DNA of 64,000 nt, from NCBI RefSeq assembly GCF_008831285.2, contig NC_045142.1:5091501-5155500 (forward strand), read 5' to 3'. This DNA is from Nymphaea colorata (Eukaryota; Streptophyta; Magnoliopsida; Nymphaeales; Nymphaeaceae). Shown piece by piece: positions 23,672-32,123 of the stretch (its first letter is position 1; every line of letters begins with the position of its first letter). The notes beneath the pieces are model-generated. The model saw nothing but the letters and a program-made list of their open reading frames with translations. It was not told the origin of the DNA and searched no databases. The translations under genes and the position numbers were made by a program.

Positions 23672-25316
23672 AGGGAGAGAGAGAAGAGAACTATAACGGA
23701 AGATAAAATGCAATTTTCTAGTTATGGCAAATAAGGAGGGTAGTTTGTCCAATGTTGTGAAAACCGGTTCGCTAGTTGGATTCTCTAATCAGCCGATTCG
23801 AAATTGACCAATTCAATTATTTAGATCAATTGACAAAAAAATAGTGCAAAAATATTTTATGAAAAATTTGGGTAGAAAAGATATTTAATCATTTTGTTTA
23901 TAATGGAGCTTACATATATCCACCGGGTTGGTCGAATCATGAGTTATACCCCAAAACTTAGGTCTTCATAGTTTACCTTTTTTTTTTTTTTTTTTGCGTT
24001 ACCTTAGAAGGTCATCTGCTCCAAAGGCTATCCTGCTTCTCCGTAGAAGAACGTCTTCTTCGTCATCCGTTTCACACATGCCCAGCTCAAATTCCCGAAT
24101 TACAAGAATGGAGATGAAGGGTGTCTGGTTGGGCGATGTCCGATTAAGACAGACGCTGATGTTGTCTCTCTTCGGTGCATATATGACTTCAGAATAATAG
24201 GACTCGGTGGACGAAGTTATCACGCTGGCCCAATGGTTGCCATCGAATAGAAGATCGAAAGATGGTGGCGATGACTTGCCGTCGTAGTTGCCATAGAAGA
24301 AGTGTGCCCCAATCATATGCTTCCTGCCCGTGGTTACGCCTGAGATGAGGTAGCAGCTCTTCTTTTGGGAGGGAAAGTAGCGGAGGCTGTTGTGCTCTCG
24401 AGAGTATATACCAAGAATCTGCACTTCGGCAGCTTTCCCGGCCTTGATATAGCCATCGTCGCCGATCCAGTTGATGCCCAACCCGTCGGAGTGCCTGCCA
24501 GTTACTCCACAATCAATGCTTAAGGACACTGAAAGGAAACAAAAGAGACTCGCCGATTATCATACATGAATCCGGAGGACACAAAATCAATTTTTTTCTT
24601 TTTGGATAGATATTTTCACAAAAGTCTTCCTATTATTAGCTATTTTTCGAGTCTAGCATTCGCTTCTCAAGTTTTCGGAAATTGTGCTCCCCTTTAAAAC
24701 GATTTTCCCATGGCTGCCCCGGAACTATGCAAATATCAGTTCTTTCACAGGAAACGACATCAGAAAACCCTCGATATTCTGGACATGTTTAAACCAGATA
24801 TACGTCCATGAAGTTTATAGCAATGTGCTGACATGCACATATGTTCACCTAAGCATTTTGGATGGAGAACTTTGATCAACATCTGAATTATTCTATAATC
24901 AATTTGATATAGGAATGAGTCTAGTTCCTTTAAATCAAATTCTGCCCTGATACCACCTACTAACCTCAGATATGTAGGAGAAGGAAGCTAACATAACATG
25001 TATAAAGCGGGCTCCCAGTACCAATAGTAGGTTGTGTTTGATGTTATTGTAGTTGGGAAAACTGGCAGAACTAATTATGCGGACTATACATGTGGGCATG
25101 TGTATTTCTTCTTCAACAAATAACCAGAAGAACCCTGAGTTTAGACTATGAGAACACTTACGTTTATCAGCAAACCCCACGAAAATTTGGATTGCAATGC
25201 AGAAGCCAAAAAGGGCCAGGGATCTTGCCATCCTGAAATGGTGATTGATCGAGTTCCCACAATGAGGAGACCTAAAGCTGCGCGGACCTTCTTTGGGGTC
25301 TAATTCGCCAAGGGAG

Positions 25317-25325
25317 ATTATTTAA
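25317..25325 (-). promoter_or_regulatory. TATA-like box of the truncated RLK
   Basis: The minus strand reads tttaaataa about 90 bases upstream of the ATG, preceded by tcaaaccgg and followed by tctcccttggcgaatta. The intact paralogue has tcaaaccgg, a TATA-like word and tctctcttggcaaaatta in the same order, so this promoter block is shared. Confidence 0.55.
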
Positions 25326-25544
25326 AGGCCGGTTTGATCACGTTGTGGGGTAGAGGCAAGCTCGTAAGCTTTGCTGCGTAATGACATTAATTTCTTAAAG
25401 ACCATTAAAATGAAGTCAAAAGCATAAATAGAAGTCTTAATTAAAGGACATTTCCCTCCTTATGATTCAATCACATAAACTTGTTTAGTCTTGTTAATTT
25501 GCACACCTTTCTCTCTCTCTCTCCCCTCCCTCCCCATCTCTCTT

Positions 25545-25662
<118 letters not shown>

Positions 25663-25759
25663 CCACACAATGTATAAGTTCATTATCTACTTCCTTTGAT
25701 CTACCTCCGTTGTCCATGCGTGCATGGTGGACTTGATGCATGTATGGAACATACTTTGA

Positions 25760-27290
25760 ACCATCATTTTACCTGCACTCCTGCAGTAATTTTGTTTATG
25801 TCTACTCATCTAATTGTGAAGCTAGCTGATGAAATTAAATTAACCTATATTTGAATTTCATAAAAAATGGAAAATTCCTGAATTTTCAATGCCTGGATGG
25901 GCTTTCATAATGTGAGCAGGAAACTAACTAATTATTAAATTTTCAAAATCCTTGTAAATGGATCTACAAATTTGACTTTCAAATTCCCTAAATGCTACGC
26001 ATGTTGATATTCTGCATTCATATGTAATCTCAACATTTTGAGAAACGACTCAAAAAACGGTGAAAAGGTCAAGTATCCCTGGTAAGACGATCGATAAATT
26101 AAGTAAATATATGACCACCCATTCCAATAAAGGCAGACACGATAGCAGGATCCATCTTCTCTGACGCTATGTTAGTCCTTAAATGTACGGTTGGGTGAGA
26201 TGCATCGGTGGAGCCAGGCAGGGGCATGGGGCCCCGACAAGGGCCAAGGACCCTCCCTCCTTTCAACCCAAAATTTCAAAAAAAAAAAAAAAGGAAAATT
26301 TACATGTAACTTAAAAAAAATTATTAAGTTTATATAAAAATTTTAAAAAAATATTTTGGCCCCTATTAAAACTTTTACACTATGGTTTTGCCTGACTAAT
26401 AAAAATTTTCTGACTTCATATTGGCTGGACGGACCGCAAATCATTGTGAGACTTCTTAAATTTTCTGTTGTAATTAAACTTCATATTATATTAATTCTTT
26501 GATTTCTGTCTCTCCGTGGAAAAAGAAAAATACTATCGTTCGCGGTGGAGTTTTGTTTGTTGAAATGTTGTGTCGTATTAAAGGACAGAAACAGTACTGT
26601 ACATGTCATTGACCCCTGTAACAGGAAGCAACGTCTGGTTATAAGCGGACTCACGAAAATGGTGTCATTTTTTATATCCAGCTTTGTCCTTAGAAGGGGC
26701 CATTTTTTTTGTTTACTTCTCAGACGTGGCCGAGTGCACATTGACATAGTCAATAAAGACTTGTTAATAGGTGCTTGTTTGGTATCGTAAGTTTATGGTT
26801 GAACGCTAACGCAGCCATCCCTCAACAAGCTGTAGGCAGCAACGTTGTCCTTTCAAAGAAAGGGTTTGTGTTAGGAATCGCCAATACACTACTCTCTTAA
26901 TGTTGGACATTAAAAGGTTCCTCACACAAGATCTGTGACGCTCAAGATTGAAGGGCAAGCACCTATCACCACCTCCTGCCCACATTCGATCAAGGTTGTC
27001 ACTGCCCGATCTCTTTTATAGGCAGTATTCAATGCCTATTTTCTTACAGGCAGTAGGCAAACATAAAAACCACTTTCAAGCGGACAGTAGGAGTCTTCCC
27101 CCCTTCTTTTTTTTTATTTTTCTTTCATGGTCACCGGTGAATTACAGAGACGGTACTCTGAGAGGCTTTGAAGAGAGAATGAGATGAGAGCTGGTGTCAA
27201 GAGCATTGGTTGCCACCTGGACCCGATGGAAAAAATTGGATCACTTTATATGCCCTCTCTTTTACGGAAAATAAATGGAAAAAAAAAAAA
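25760..27290. other. Non-coding DNA with a degenerate repeat
   Basis: 26205-26420 starts cggtggagccaggcaggggc, then a poly-A rich section and ggcccctattaaaa; similar plans occur near 10410, 43060, 51900 and 53950. No gene is supported in the rest. Confidence 0.45.
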
Positions 27291-27299
27291 GTGACATTG

Positions 27300-27590
27300 G
27301 TTGCCTACGGGGTTGGGTTGCCAAGAGGGAGACGGAAGGGAGAGAGGGAGAAGGAGATGGAAGGGAGAGGGAGACGGAAGGGAGAAGGGAGAGGGAGACG
27401 AAGGGAGAAGGAGAGGGAGACAGGAAGAGAGAGGGAGGGGTCAGGGGAGCGAGCGGAGGGCGAAGGCCGCCCGAGGGTGGGAGTCGGGCCGGGCAGGGCT
27501 GCCACTGGGCCACCCTTCCTGCCCGGGCTGGGCCGCCGCCGGGCTGCCCTTCCCGCCCGGGCCCCGGCCCGACGCCCAGGCCTATTTGTT
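27300..27590. repeat. Purine-rich then G+C-rich tract
   Basis: 27310-27440 is a run of ggga/gaaggg units. 27450-27590 is extremely G+C-rich (gggccgccgccgggctgccc and similar). The long frames on both strands are products of composition. It ends immediately before the pararetrovirus. Confidence 0.75.
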
Positions 27591-27622
27591 GGCATCATTA
27601 GCAGAGCTTGAGAGTATTGTAA

Positions 27623-27630
27623 CTATATAG
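27623..27630 (+). promoter_or_regulatory. Putative pregenomic-RNA TATA box
   Basis: ctatatag at the left end of the viral unit, upstream of a poly(A) signal and the leader, the arrangement seen in caulimovirids where the poly(A) signal lies shortly downstream of the start site. Inference from position. Confidence 0.4.
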
Positions 27631-27740
27631 TCTAGTTAGTAGTTTCATGAAGTTTGTTTCGGAGACAAGCAGTAGTAAGCTATCATCAACCTCGTTAGGG
27701 ATTGATGAAATAACTGTAAGTATGTTTGCTTTAATTGTGA

Positions 27741-27746
27741 AATAAA
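27741..27746 (+). terminator. Putative viral poly(A) signal
   Basis: AATAAA about 115 bases downstream of the putative TATA box. In circular pararetroviral genomes this signal is passed once and used at the second pass. Confidence 0.4.
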
Positions 27747-27749
27747 GTG

Positions 27750-28012
27750 TTAGTTTTTCTTACGAGTATGTGTTAAGATTTTGATCTCATGTGCAGAGTA
27801 GTCTTAATTTCTATCAATTGTTTAAGTTGAAGTTCACCTGAGTTCGATTATATGACTGAATAGTAAAAGAGGAATCTGAATGTGTAACCCAAGAGGGAAA
27901 GACCCTAGACGAGTACCCACAAAGACAGAGGCCAATCGAGGAAAGTGAGATGGTCATGTCATGAGGGAAACACAGTAAGGATGAGTCTTGAGCCTATCAG
28001 ATAATATAAAGG
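27750..28012 (+). other. Viral leader-like region
   Basis: Non-coding stretch between the putative poly(A) signal and the first small ORF. I did not find a convincing match to the initiator-tRNA-Met primer site. Confidence 0.35.
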
Positions 28013-28246
28013 ATGAAGGTTATTTCAAGTTATTGCAATCCGATAGATCATAGGACACAAACCACATACATGACAATGGAAATGTTTGCACTTCTCGGAA
28101 AGGAAAACCCTTCACAAAATATGGATAAAACAGACTTTAAAAAAATATTGTATGACTTAAAAATAATTTTGAAAAATCAGAAACGTATAAGTAACCAACT
28201 CACTGATATCTTAAGAAACATAGATCAAAAGAAACCCAAAATCTAA
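28013..28246 (+). CDS. Pararetroviral small ORF a, coiled coil
   Basis: Open frame of 77 codons; a later ATG near 28079 may be the real start. The C-terminal half (ILYDLKIILKNQKRISNQL) has heptad-like spacing of hydrophobic residues and is rich in Lys, Asn and Gln. No enzymatic motif. Small coiled-coil proteins upstream of the coat protein are usual in this family (virion-associated proteins), but assignment is by position and composition only. Confidence 0.45.
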   Translation: MKVISSYCNPIDHRTQTTYMTMEMFALLGKENPSQNMDKTDFKKILYDLKIILKNQKRISNQLTDILRNIDQKKPKI

Positions 28247-28371
28247 AAGGTAGAACGAGAACCAAAAAAACTGTATATTTCAGACTAGATAGTTAAAAGA
28301 GAGATAAAATACCTAACAGCTATGTATAACCGAGACCTAATTATCGGAAGAGTCATAACAGAGTTGTTTAT

Positions 28372-28623
28372 ATGAACAAATTAGAATACGAAATTGATTC
28401 CAAGAAAACTTTTGTATTCGGACAGAAATGCCGAATAATTGAAACAAACTTAGAACGAAAATTTTTAGAGTTAAATCAGGATGATATGTACCTAATACTG
28501 GATGAGGAAGAAATGCACACCGAAACAGTCCTACATAGGATAAGAAGACTTAACGAGGAATACAAGCCTAAGCCTAAATTGAAGACGTGGCAATATGAAG
28601 GTTGCCCTGCTGATCAAGAATAG
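28372..28623 (+). CDS. Pararetroviral small ORF b
   Basis: Intact 83-residue frame starting MNKLEYEIDSKKTFVFGQKC and ending CPADQE. It is charged, has no domain I recognise, and is followed after 36 bases by the ATG of ORF c. It could be a separate protein or the N-terminal part of a protein continued by ORF c through a lost frameshift or splice. Confidence 0.45.
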   Translation: MNKLEYEIDSKKTFVFGQKCRIIETNLERKFLELNQDDMYLILDEEEMHTETVLHRIRRLNEEYKPKPKLKTWQYEGCPADQE

Positions 28624-28659
28624 TCAGTGCAAAGTTGCTCAGTGAGTCTGGAAAATAAA

Positions 28660-29088
28660 ATGGATAAAGTTATAGAACTATTAGAAAAATTAATAGATAA
28701 AATAGACCAGAAGTTTGAACAAACAAATAAAAAAATAGATCACGTGTTAGATAATTTGCAAAAACACAGAGAGATAAATATGGTAGAAACAAATAGTATA
28801 CAAGACTTAGAAACAGAAGACGAGATTGAAACAGGAAACTACGAAACAAGTATAACTTATATAGAATTAATGAACCAAGGAGAAAACGAATCAATAACAG
28901 ACATGGAAATAAATATGAACACAACTCCTAAAGAAGGGATAAAAATTAGAAAAGAATATCCAGCAGGTCCAAGAACACATGAAGGAAATCCGAGTAGAAA
29001 TAGACACCATGATGATTATAGTAAAAATGAAACATGGAAAAGAATTTGGAAATCCAGGCTAAAAACAAAAATTGAAGAAAAAGAATGA
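28660..29088 (+). CDS. Pararetroviral ORF c, coiled-coil protein
   Basis: From the first ATG the frame gives 142 residues. Residues 1-40 (MDKVIELLEKLIDKI, then QTNKKIDHVLDNLQKH) form a strong coiled coil. The middle is acidic and the end basic (TWKRIWKSRLKTKIEEKE). A coiled-coil N terminus with a basic tail recalls virion-associated or DNA-binding proteins of caulimovirids. Its stop codon overlaps an ATG as ATGA at 29085-29088, which is the likely start of the coat-protein ORF. The frame is intact although its neighbours are broken. Confidence 0.55.
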   Translation: MDKVIELLEKLIDKIDQKFEQTNKKIDHVLDNLQKHREINMVETNSIQDLETEDEIETGNYETSITYIELMNQGENESITDMEINMNTTPKEGIKIRKEYPAGPRTHEGNPSRNRHHDDYSKNETWKRIWKSRLKTKIEEKE

Positions 29089-30085
29089 AAACAAGGAATA
29101 TTAAATTTAGATAACACAAATAACATACTAGTATTATTGCAAATATGGAAAGCAGAAATGAGTAAACATATTACAGAAAAAAAATAGAAATTAAAAATGT
29201 ACCAGCGTATATAGAAAATTCATTAGTAGGAAACGTATATTTATGGTTTGACCAGTTACCTAATTCTTCAAAAGAATCTCTAAGAGCAAACACAGATAGT
29301 AAAGGAGCGACTACTACAAACTCGTTAGACATCTTAGAAAAATACTTGTGATCTATTAAAGTAGAATTCTCGCATTCGAATATTGAAAAAATATATGAAA
29401 ACCAAATAAAAAAAATGCAAGACAAAATATTTTAAATTTGGCAGTATGTGACATGTGCTACCTAGAAGAATATGCAGAACTGTTCAGTAAATATTATTAC
29501 CAAGCAAGTATAATTTTAGAAGAAAAACCTAGATTTTTAGACTTGTTCTTTTCAAAATTACCACCGATAGTTTATGGACAGGTAATAAAAGTGTTCCAAG
29601 AAAATAAACCAAAGGAAGATACATTAGGATCAAGAATAGAAATCCTAAGAACATGGTTCAAAACAATGTGTAATGAATATGTAAAGTCCAAAAAACTAAA
29701 ATTAATAATAAAATCACCATATAAATGTTGTGAAGAACATATTACACCTCAATTAGGATGTAAAACATATTATAAATCAAGAAAATACAATAAAAAATAT
29801 AGGAAGCTCAAACATTACTATAAAAAATATAAACAATATAAGCATAAGTACCCAAAGAAAAGATACTATATTAAAAATAAAAATAAAAATAACAAAAACC
29901 CAAGAAGTTGTAAATGTTATAACTGTGGAAAAATAGGACATATAGCAAAAAATTGTAGACAACCTATAAAACAAAAATTAGTAAATACAATAGAAGATGA
30001 TTATATCAATATTGAAGAACTTAGTGAAATAGAGATATTCACTAATGAGACAATATACGAAACAGACAGTAGTGAAGATGAGTAA
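29085..30085 (+). pseudogene. Pararetroviral coat protein with CCHC zinc knuckle
   Basis: After early frameshifts and stops (for example TGA near 29349 and a frame change near 29430) the frame is open from 29438. It shows MCYLEEYAELFSKYYYQA and FLDLFFSKLPPIVYGQV, the capsid signature of the family, then a long Lys/Tyr-rich basic stretch and one zinc knuckle CYNCGKIGHIAKNC, and an acidic tail ending TDSSEDE. Its stop overlaps the start of the movement protein ORF by 8 bases (ATGAGTAA at 30078-30085). The protein packages viral nucleic acid; this copy is broken at its N-terminal part. Confidence 0.8.
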
Positions 30086-30782
30086 CAAAATAGAAAAACC
30101 ACAAGATATTAGATACCAAGAAGAGTTGACAGAAGATTACACAATACAACGAGTCATTTTTTATGAAAAAATATTCAAGCAAATAGAGAACCAAGAATTG
30201 GACATTAGCACCGAAAAAATATTTGACTTTCCGTTAATAAGAAAAATACCAGTAATAAAAACAATGCTTAAGAAAAAAGAAGAATACTATATTATCAACC
30301 AACGAAAACATGTAATAGACATAGAACATGCAGGATTATCTGAAGGAACAACTAAAGTATCACGTATCAATAGACAGGGAATCCAAGAAGAACTAAAACA
30401 ACTAAAAATAAAAAATCCTACGAAATATGTATATTTTGGAGGAATAGAAATATTAGTAAAAGCTTGTTTTAAAGAAGGTATAGATACTCCATTAGAACTT
30501 TATTTATCAAACGATAGGATAATCTACCCAACAGAGAAAACTATAATAGCAAAAGTTAGAGGAAACCTAATTTATCAAAAACTAAAGTTTATAGTAAAAC
30601 CTAACTATACTATAAGTCTAACAGACAAACACATAGATAGAAGCCTAGTATTGTACTGGAAACTATCAGGAATAAAACTCGAGAAAGGTTATAAAGTAAT
30701 GACTATCAAAGGGAAAAATATGTATGTAGTAACAAATAAACATAAAATATCAGCAAAAAGAAAAACAAATGGCACAGTATAA
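30078..30782 (+). CDS. Pararetroviral movement protein (30K family), reading frame stopped at 30780
   Basis: The start is the ATG overlapping the coat stop codon. The 234-residue open part contains KYVYFGGIEILVKACFKEG, then TPLELYLSNDRI and RSLVLYWKLSGIKLEKGYKV, the central strand pattern of 30K-superfamily proteins that enlarge plasmodesmata for cell-to-cell spread. A TAA at 30780-30782 ends it, but the same frame continues open into a protease-like region to 31126, suggesting that the original ORF encoded movement protein plus protease and that this stop is a later C-to-T change. Other explanations: a genuine stop with readthrough. Confidence 0.8.
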   Translation: MSNKIEKPQDIRYQEELTEDYTIQRVIFYEKIFKQIENQELDISTEKIFDFPLIRKIPVIKTMLKKKEEYYIINQRKHVIDIEHAGLSEGTTKVSRINRQGIQEELKQLKIKNPTKYVYFGGIEILVKACFKEGIDTPLELYLSNDRIIYPTEKTIIAKVRGNLIYQKLKFIVKPNYTISLTDKHIDRSLVLYWKLSGIKLEKGYKVMTIKGKNMYVVTNKHKISAKRKTNGTV

Positions 30783-31290
30783 ATTGACAATCCATTCAAA
30801 CAATTAATAACAATAATAAACGACGATGAATCATATTACGTAGAAGATGGACAAAATAAATTACAAATTATCAAACAACGACTAAGTATCAGTACATCAG
30901 GAGAAACTAGTCACCAAAAACAATTCCATGTTAAAGGAAATATAGACAATATGATAAAGAAAATATTAATAGATACAAGATCAGAAGAAAATTATATAAC
31001 GCCAGACATGATAAATAATGATATAGTATTACCAAGTGAGCATAGATATAAGGATATGCAGGAAAACATCATAAGAAGCATAGGGAAAGTGAGCAAGGAA
31101 ATTAAGATAGCCGAATATATTGTTTGAAGTAGAATTCAAAATACAAGCATTGAGAAATGACTGTTTAAAAGGAATCATATTAGGCAACAAGTGGCTAAAT
31201 AAATATGAAAACTTTAGTATTGAAAAATATACACTAGAAATTGAACATCTAGGAAAGCGCATAATAATATTAAGAAGTTTTGATGATTAG
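30783..31290 (+). pseudogene. Retropepsin-like segment downstream of movement protein (AP1)
   Basis: In frame with the movement protein the sequence reads ILIDTRSEENYITPDM, an aspartic-protease active-site region in which DTG is DTR. A TGA at about 31126 shifts the reading to another frame, where IILGNKWLNKYENFSIEKY matches the second retropepsin signature (ILG followed by a conserved Trp-Leu). The final codons GATGATTAG overlap the next ORF's ATG (ATGATTAG, 31283-31290), so this is the natural end of the ORF. Retropepsins process viral polyproteins. A protease at the end of the movement protein ORF, separate from the one before RT, is unusual. Confidence 0.65.
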
Positions 31291-31586
31291 CCAAATAAAT
31301 ACTAAAAATTTTGAACAGGATATGAAAAAGGCATTGGATAGAGCATTAGAGGAAAAGAAAATTAGGAAAGAAAAATTAGCTAATATATTAAAGATATATA
31401 TTAGTAAAACGATTTATTAACAACCTAAAAGACATGGTAGAAGAAGAAGAACGAAGGTTGACCATACTATCAGCCTATGATAATGAGGATTATTATACAG
31501 AGGACTATACAGATTACGAAAATGACTACTATGACTATGACGATGACATAATGTGGAGAAATATAATAAATAGAATGAAAGGATAA
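31283..31586 (+). pseudogene. Accessory ORF X1, one frameshift
   Basis: The ATG at 31283 opens 45 codons (MISQINTKNFEQDMKKALDR; lysine-rich, helical) to a stop at 31418-31420. Another frame continues through 31434-31586, where 50 codons encode an acidic Tyr/Asp-rich stretch (EDYYTEDYTDYENDDYYDYD) ending RNIINRMKG. The two parts look like one ORF of about 100 codons broken by a single indel. Its stop is followed after one base by the ATG of X2. No family recognised. Confidence 0.5.
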
Positions 31587-31587
31587 A

Positions 31588-31836
31588 ATGATTAAATTAG
31601 ATCCAAGAGTAACATATATTGTACCAATCAATGTAAACGATAGAAGAAAAGTTATGGCTACCCGAAACAAATGGGTATTATTATTAAAAAAGATGGTAAT
31701 AGTTAGACAATTTATTAATCGACTAATACACAAAACACATGATAGATGGATTAGAGAGATCAGAAACATAGACTCAGATGAATCAATGTCAGATATATCA
31801 TATGATGAAACAGAATGTTTTCAAATACAAGTGTAA
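31588..31836 (+). CDS. Accessory ORF X2
   Basis: Intact 82-codon ORF. Residues 1-60 are basic and helical (RRKVMATRNKWVLLLKKMVI, then FINRLIHKTHDRWIREI) and the last third is acidic (DSDESMSDISYDETE). No domain recognised. It begins one base after the X1 stop and its 3' end overlaps the X3 start by 22 bases in another frame. Compact spacing suggests reinitiation on a polycistronic RNA. Confidence 0.55.
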   Translation: MIKLDPRVTYIVPINVNDRRKVMATRNKWVLLLKKMVIVRQFINRLIHKTHDRWIREIRNIDSDESMSDISYDETECFQIQV

Positions 31837-32123
31837 AAGCATATAATAGAGACACTAGGAAATTTGTACGAAATAGGACAGGAAGATTATTTAGAATTTA
31901 CATATGGGTACTCAGGTTTATAGAAAAATTAGGAAAAAGGGTGATTAGAAGGAAATTTAGAGACTACAGGAGGCATTTCTTTACTTATTTACGAGCAAGA
32001 GTAGTTGCAGAATGGAAGTTTATGGAATGCTGGGAAGAAAAAGAAAAAAGAGTAGAATATCTTACTTATAGAGCATTTGGAAGAAGAAACTATGGTGATG
32101 AAGAATCAAGCGATACCGAATGA
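31815..32123 (+). CDS. Accessory ORF X3
   Basis: Intact 102-codon ORF. It is very basic and aromatic (RKFVRNRTGRLFRIYIWVLR, then GKRVIRRKFRDYRRHFFTYL) with an acidic C-terminal tail (GDEESSDTE). The last codon overlaps a further ATG as ATGA at 32120-32123, the likely start of the polymerase ORF. The basic-then-acidic plan is shared with X2, so X2 and X3 could be distant duplicates; this is only an impression. A nucleic-acid-binding role is possible but not shown. Confidence 0.55.
   Translation: MFSNTSVKAYNRDTRKFVRNRTGRLFRIYIWVLRFIEKLGKRVIRRKFRDYRRHFFTYLRARVVAEWKFMECWEEKEKRVEYLTYRAFGRRNYGDEESSDTE

Larger units (their letters stand above)
22053..25231 (-). pseudogene. Malectin-like RLK paralogue, ectodomain exons 1-3 only
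   Basis: Exon 1 (25162-25231) encodes the signal peptide MARSLALFGFCIAIQIFVGF. Exon 2 (24003-24528) is 526 bp and open: [41 protein letters not shown]. Exon 3 (22053-22537) is 485 bp: [49 protein letters not shown]. These three lengths (70, 526, 485) and phases equal those of the intact gene. A TAG at 22357-22359 interrupts exon 3 where the intact gene has a serine codon. Exons 4-13 (LRR, membrane and kinase parts) are not found; the truncated gypsy element begins about 300 bp downstream. If transcribed, the product would be a secreted malectin-like protein of 258 residues. The otherwise open frame suggests recent inactivation. Confidence 0.88.

Noticed and set aside
14100-25231. Kinase relic and ectodomain copy as one gene interrupted by the gypsy element
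   Set aside because: Possible, but exons 4-8 are missing and the kinase is much more diverged from the intact gene than the ectodomain is; kept as separate features.
27210-27630. Overlapping long frames on both strands (Arg/Gly/Pro-rich)
   Set aside because: They follow from the purine-rich and G+C-rich composition; no domain, no splice context.
27600-28012. tRNA-Met primer binding site for the pararetrovirus
   Set aside because: No convincing match to the expected complement was found by eye.
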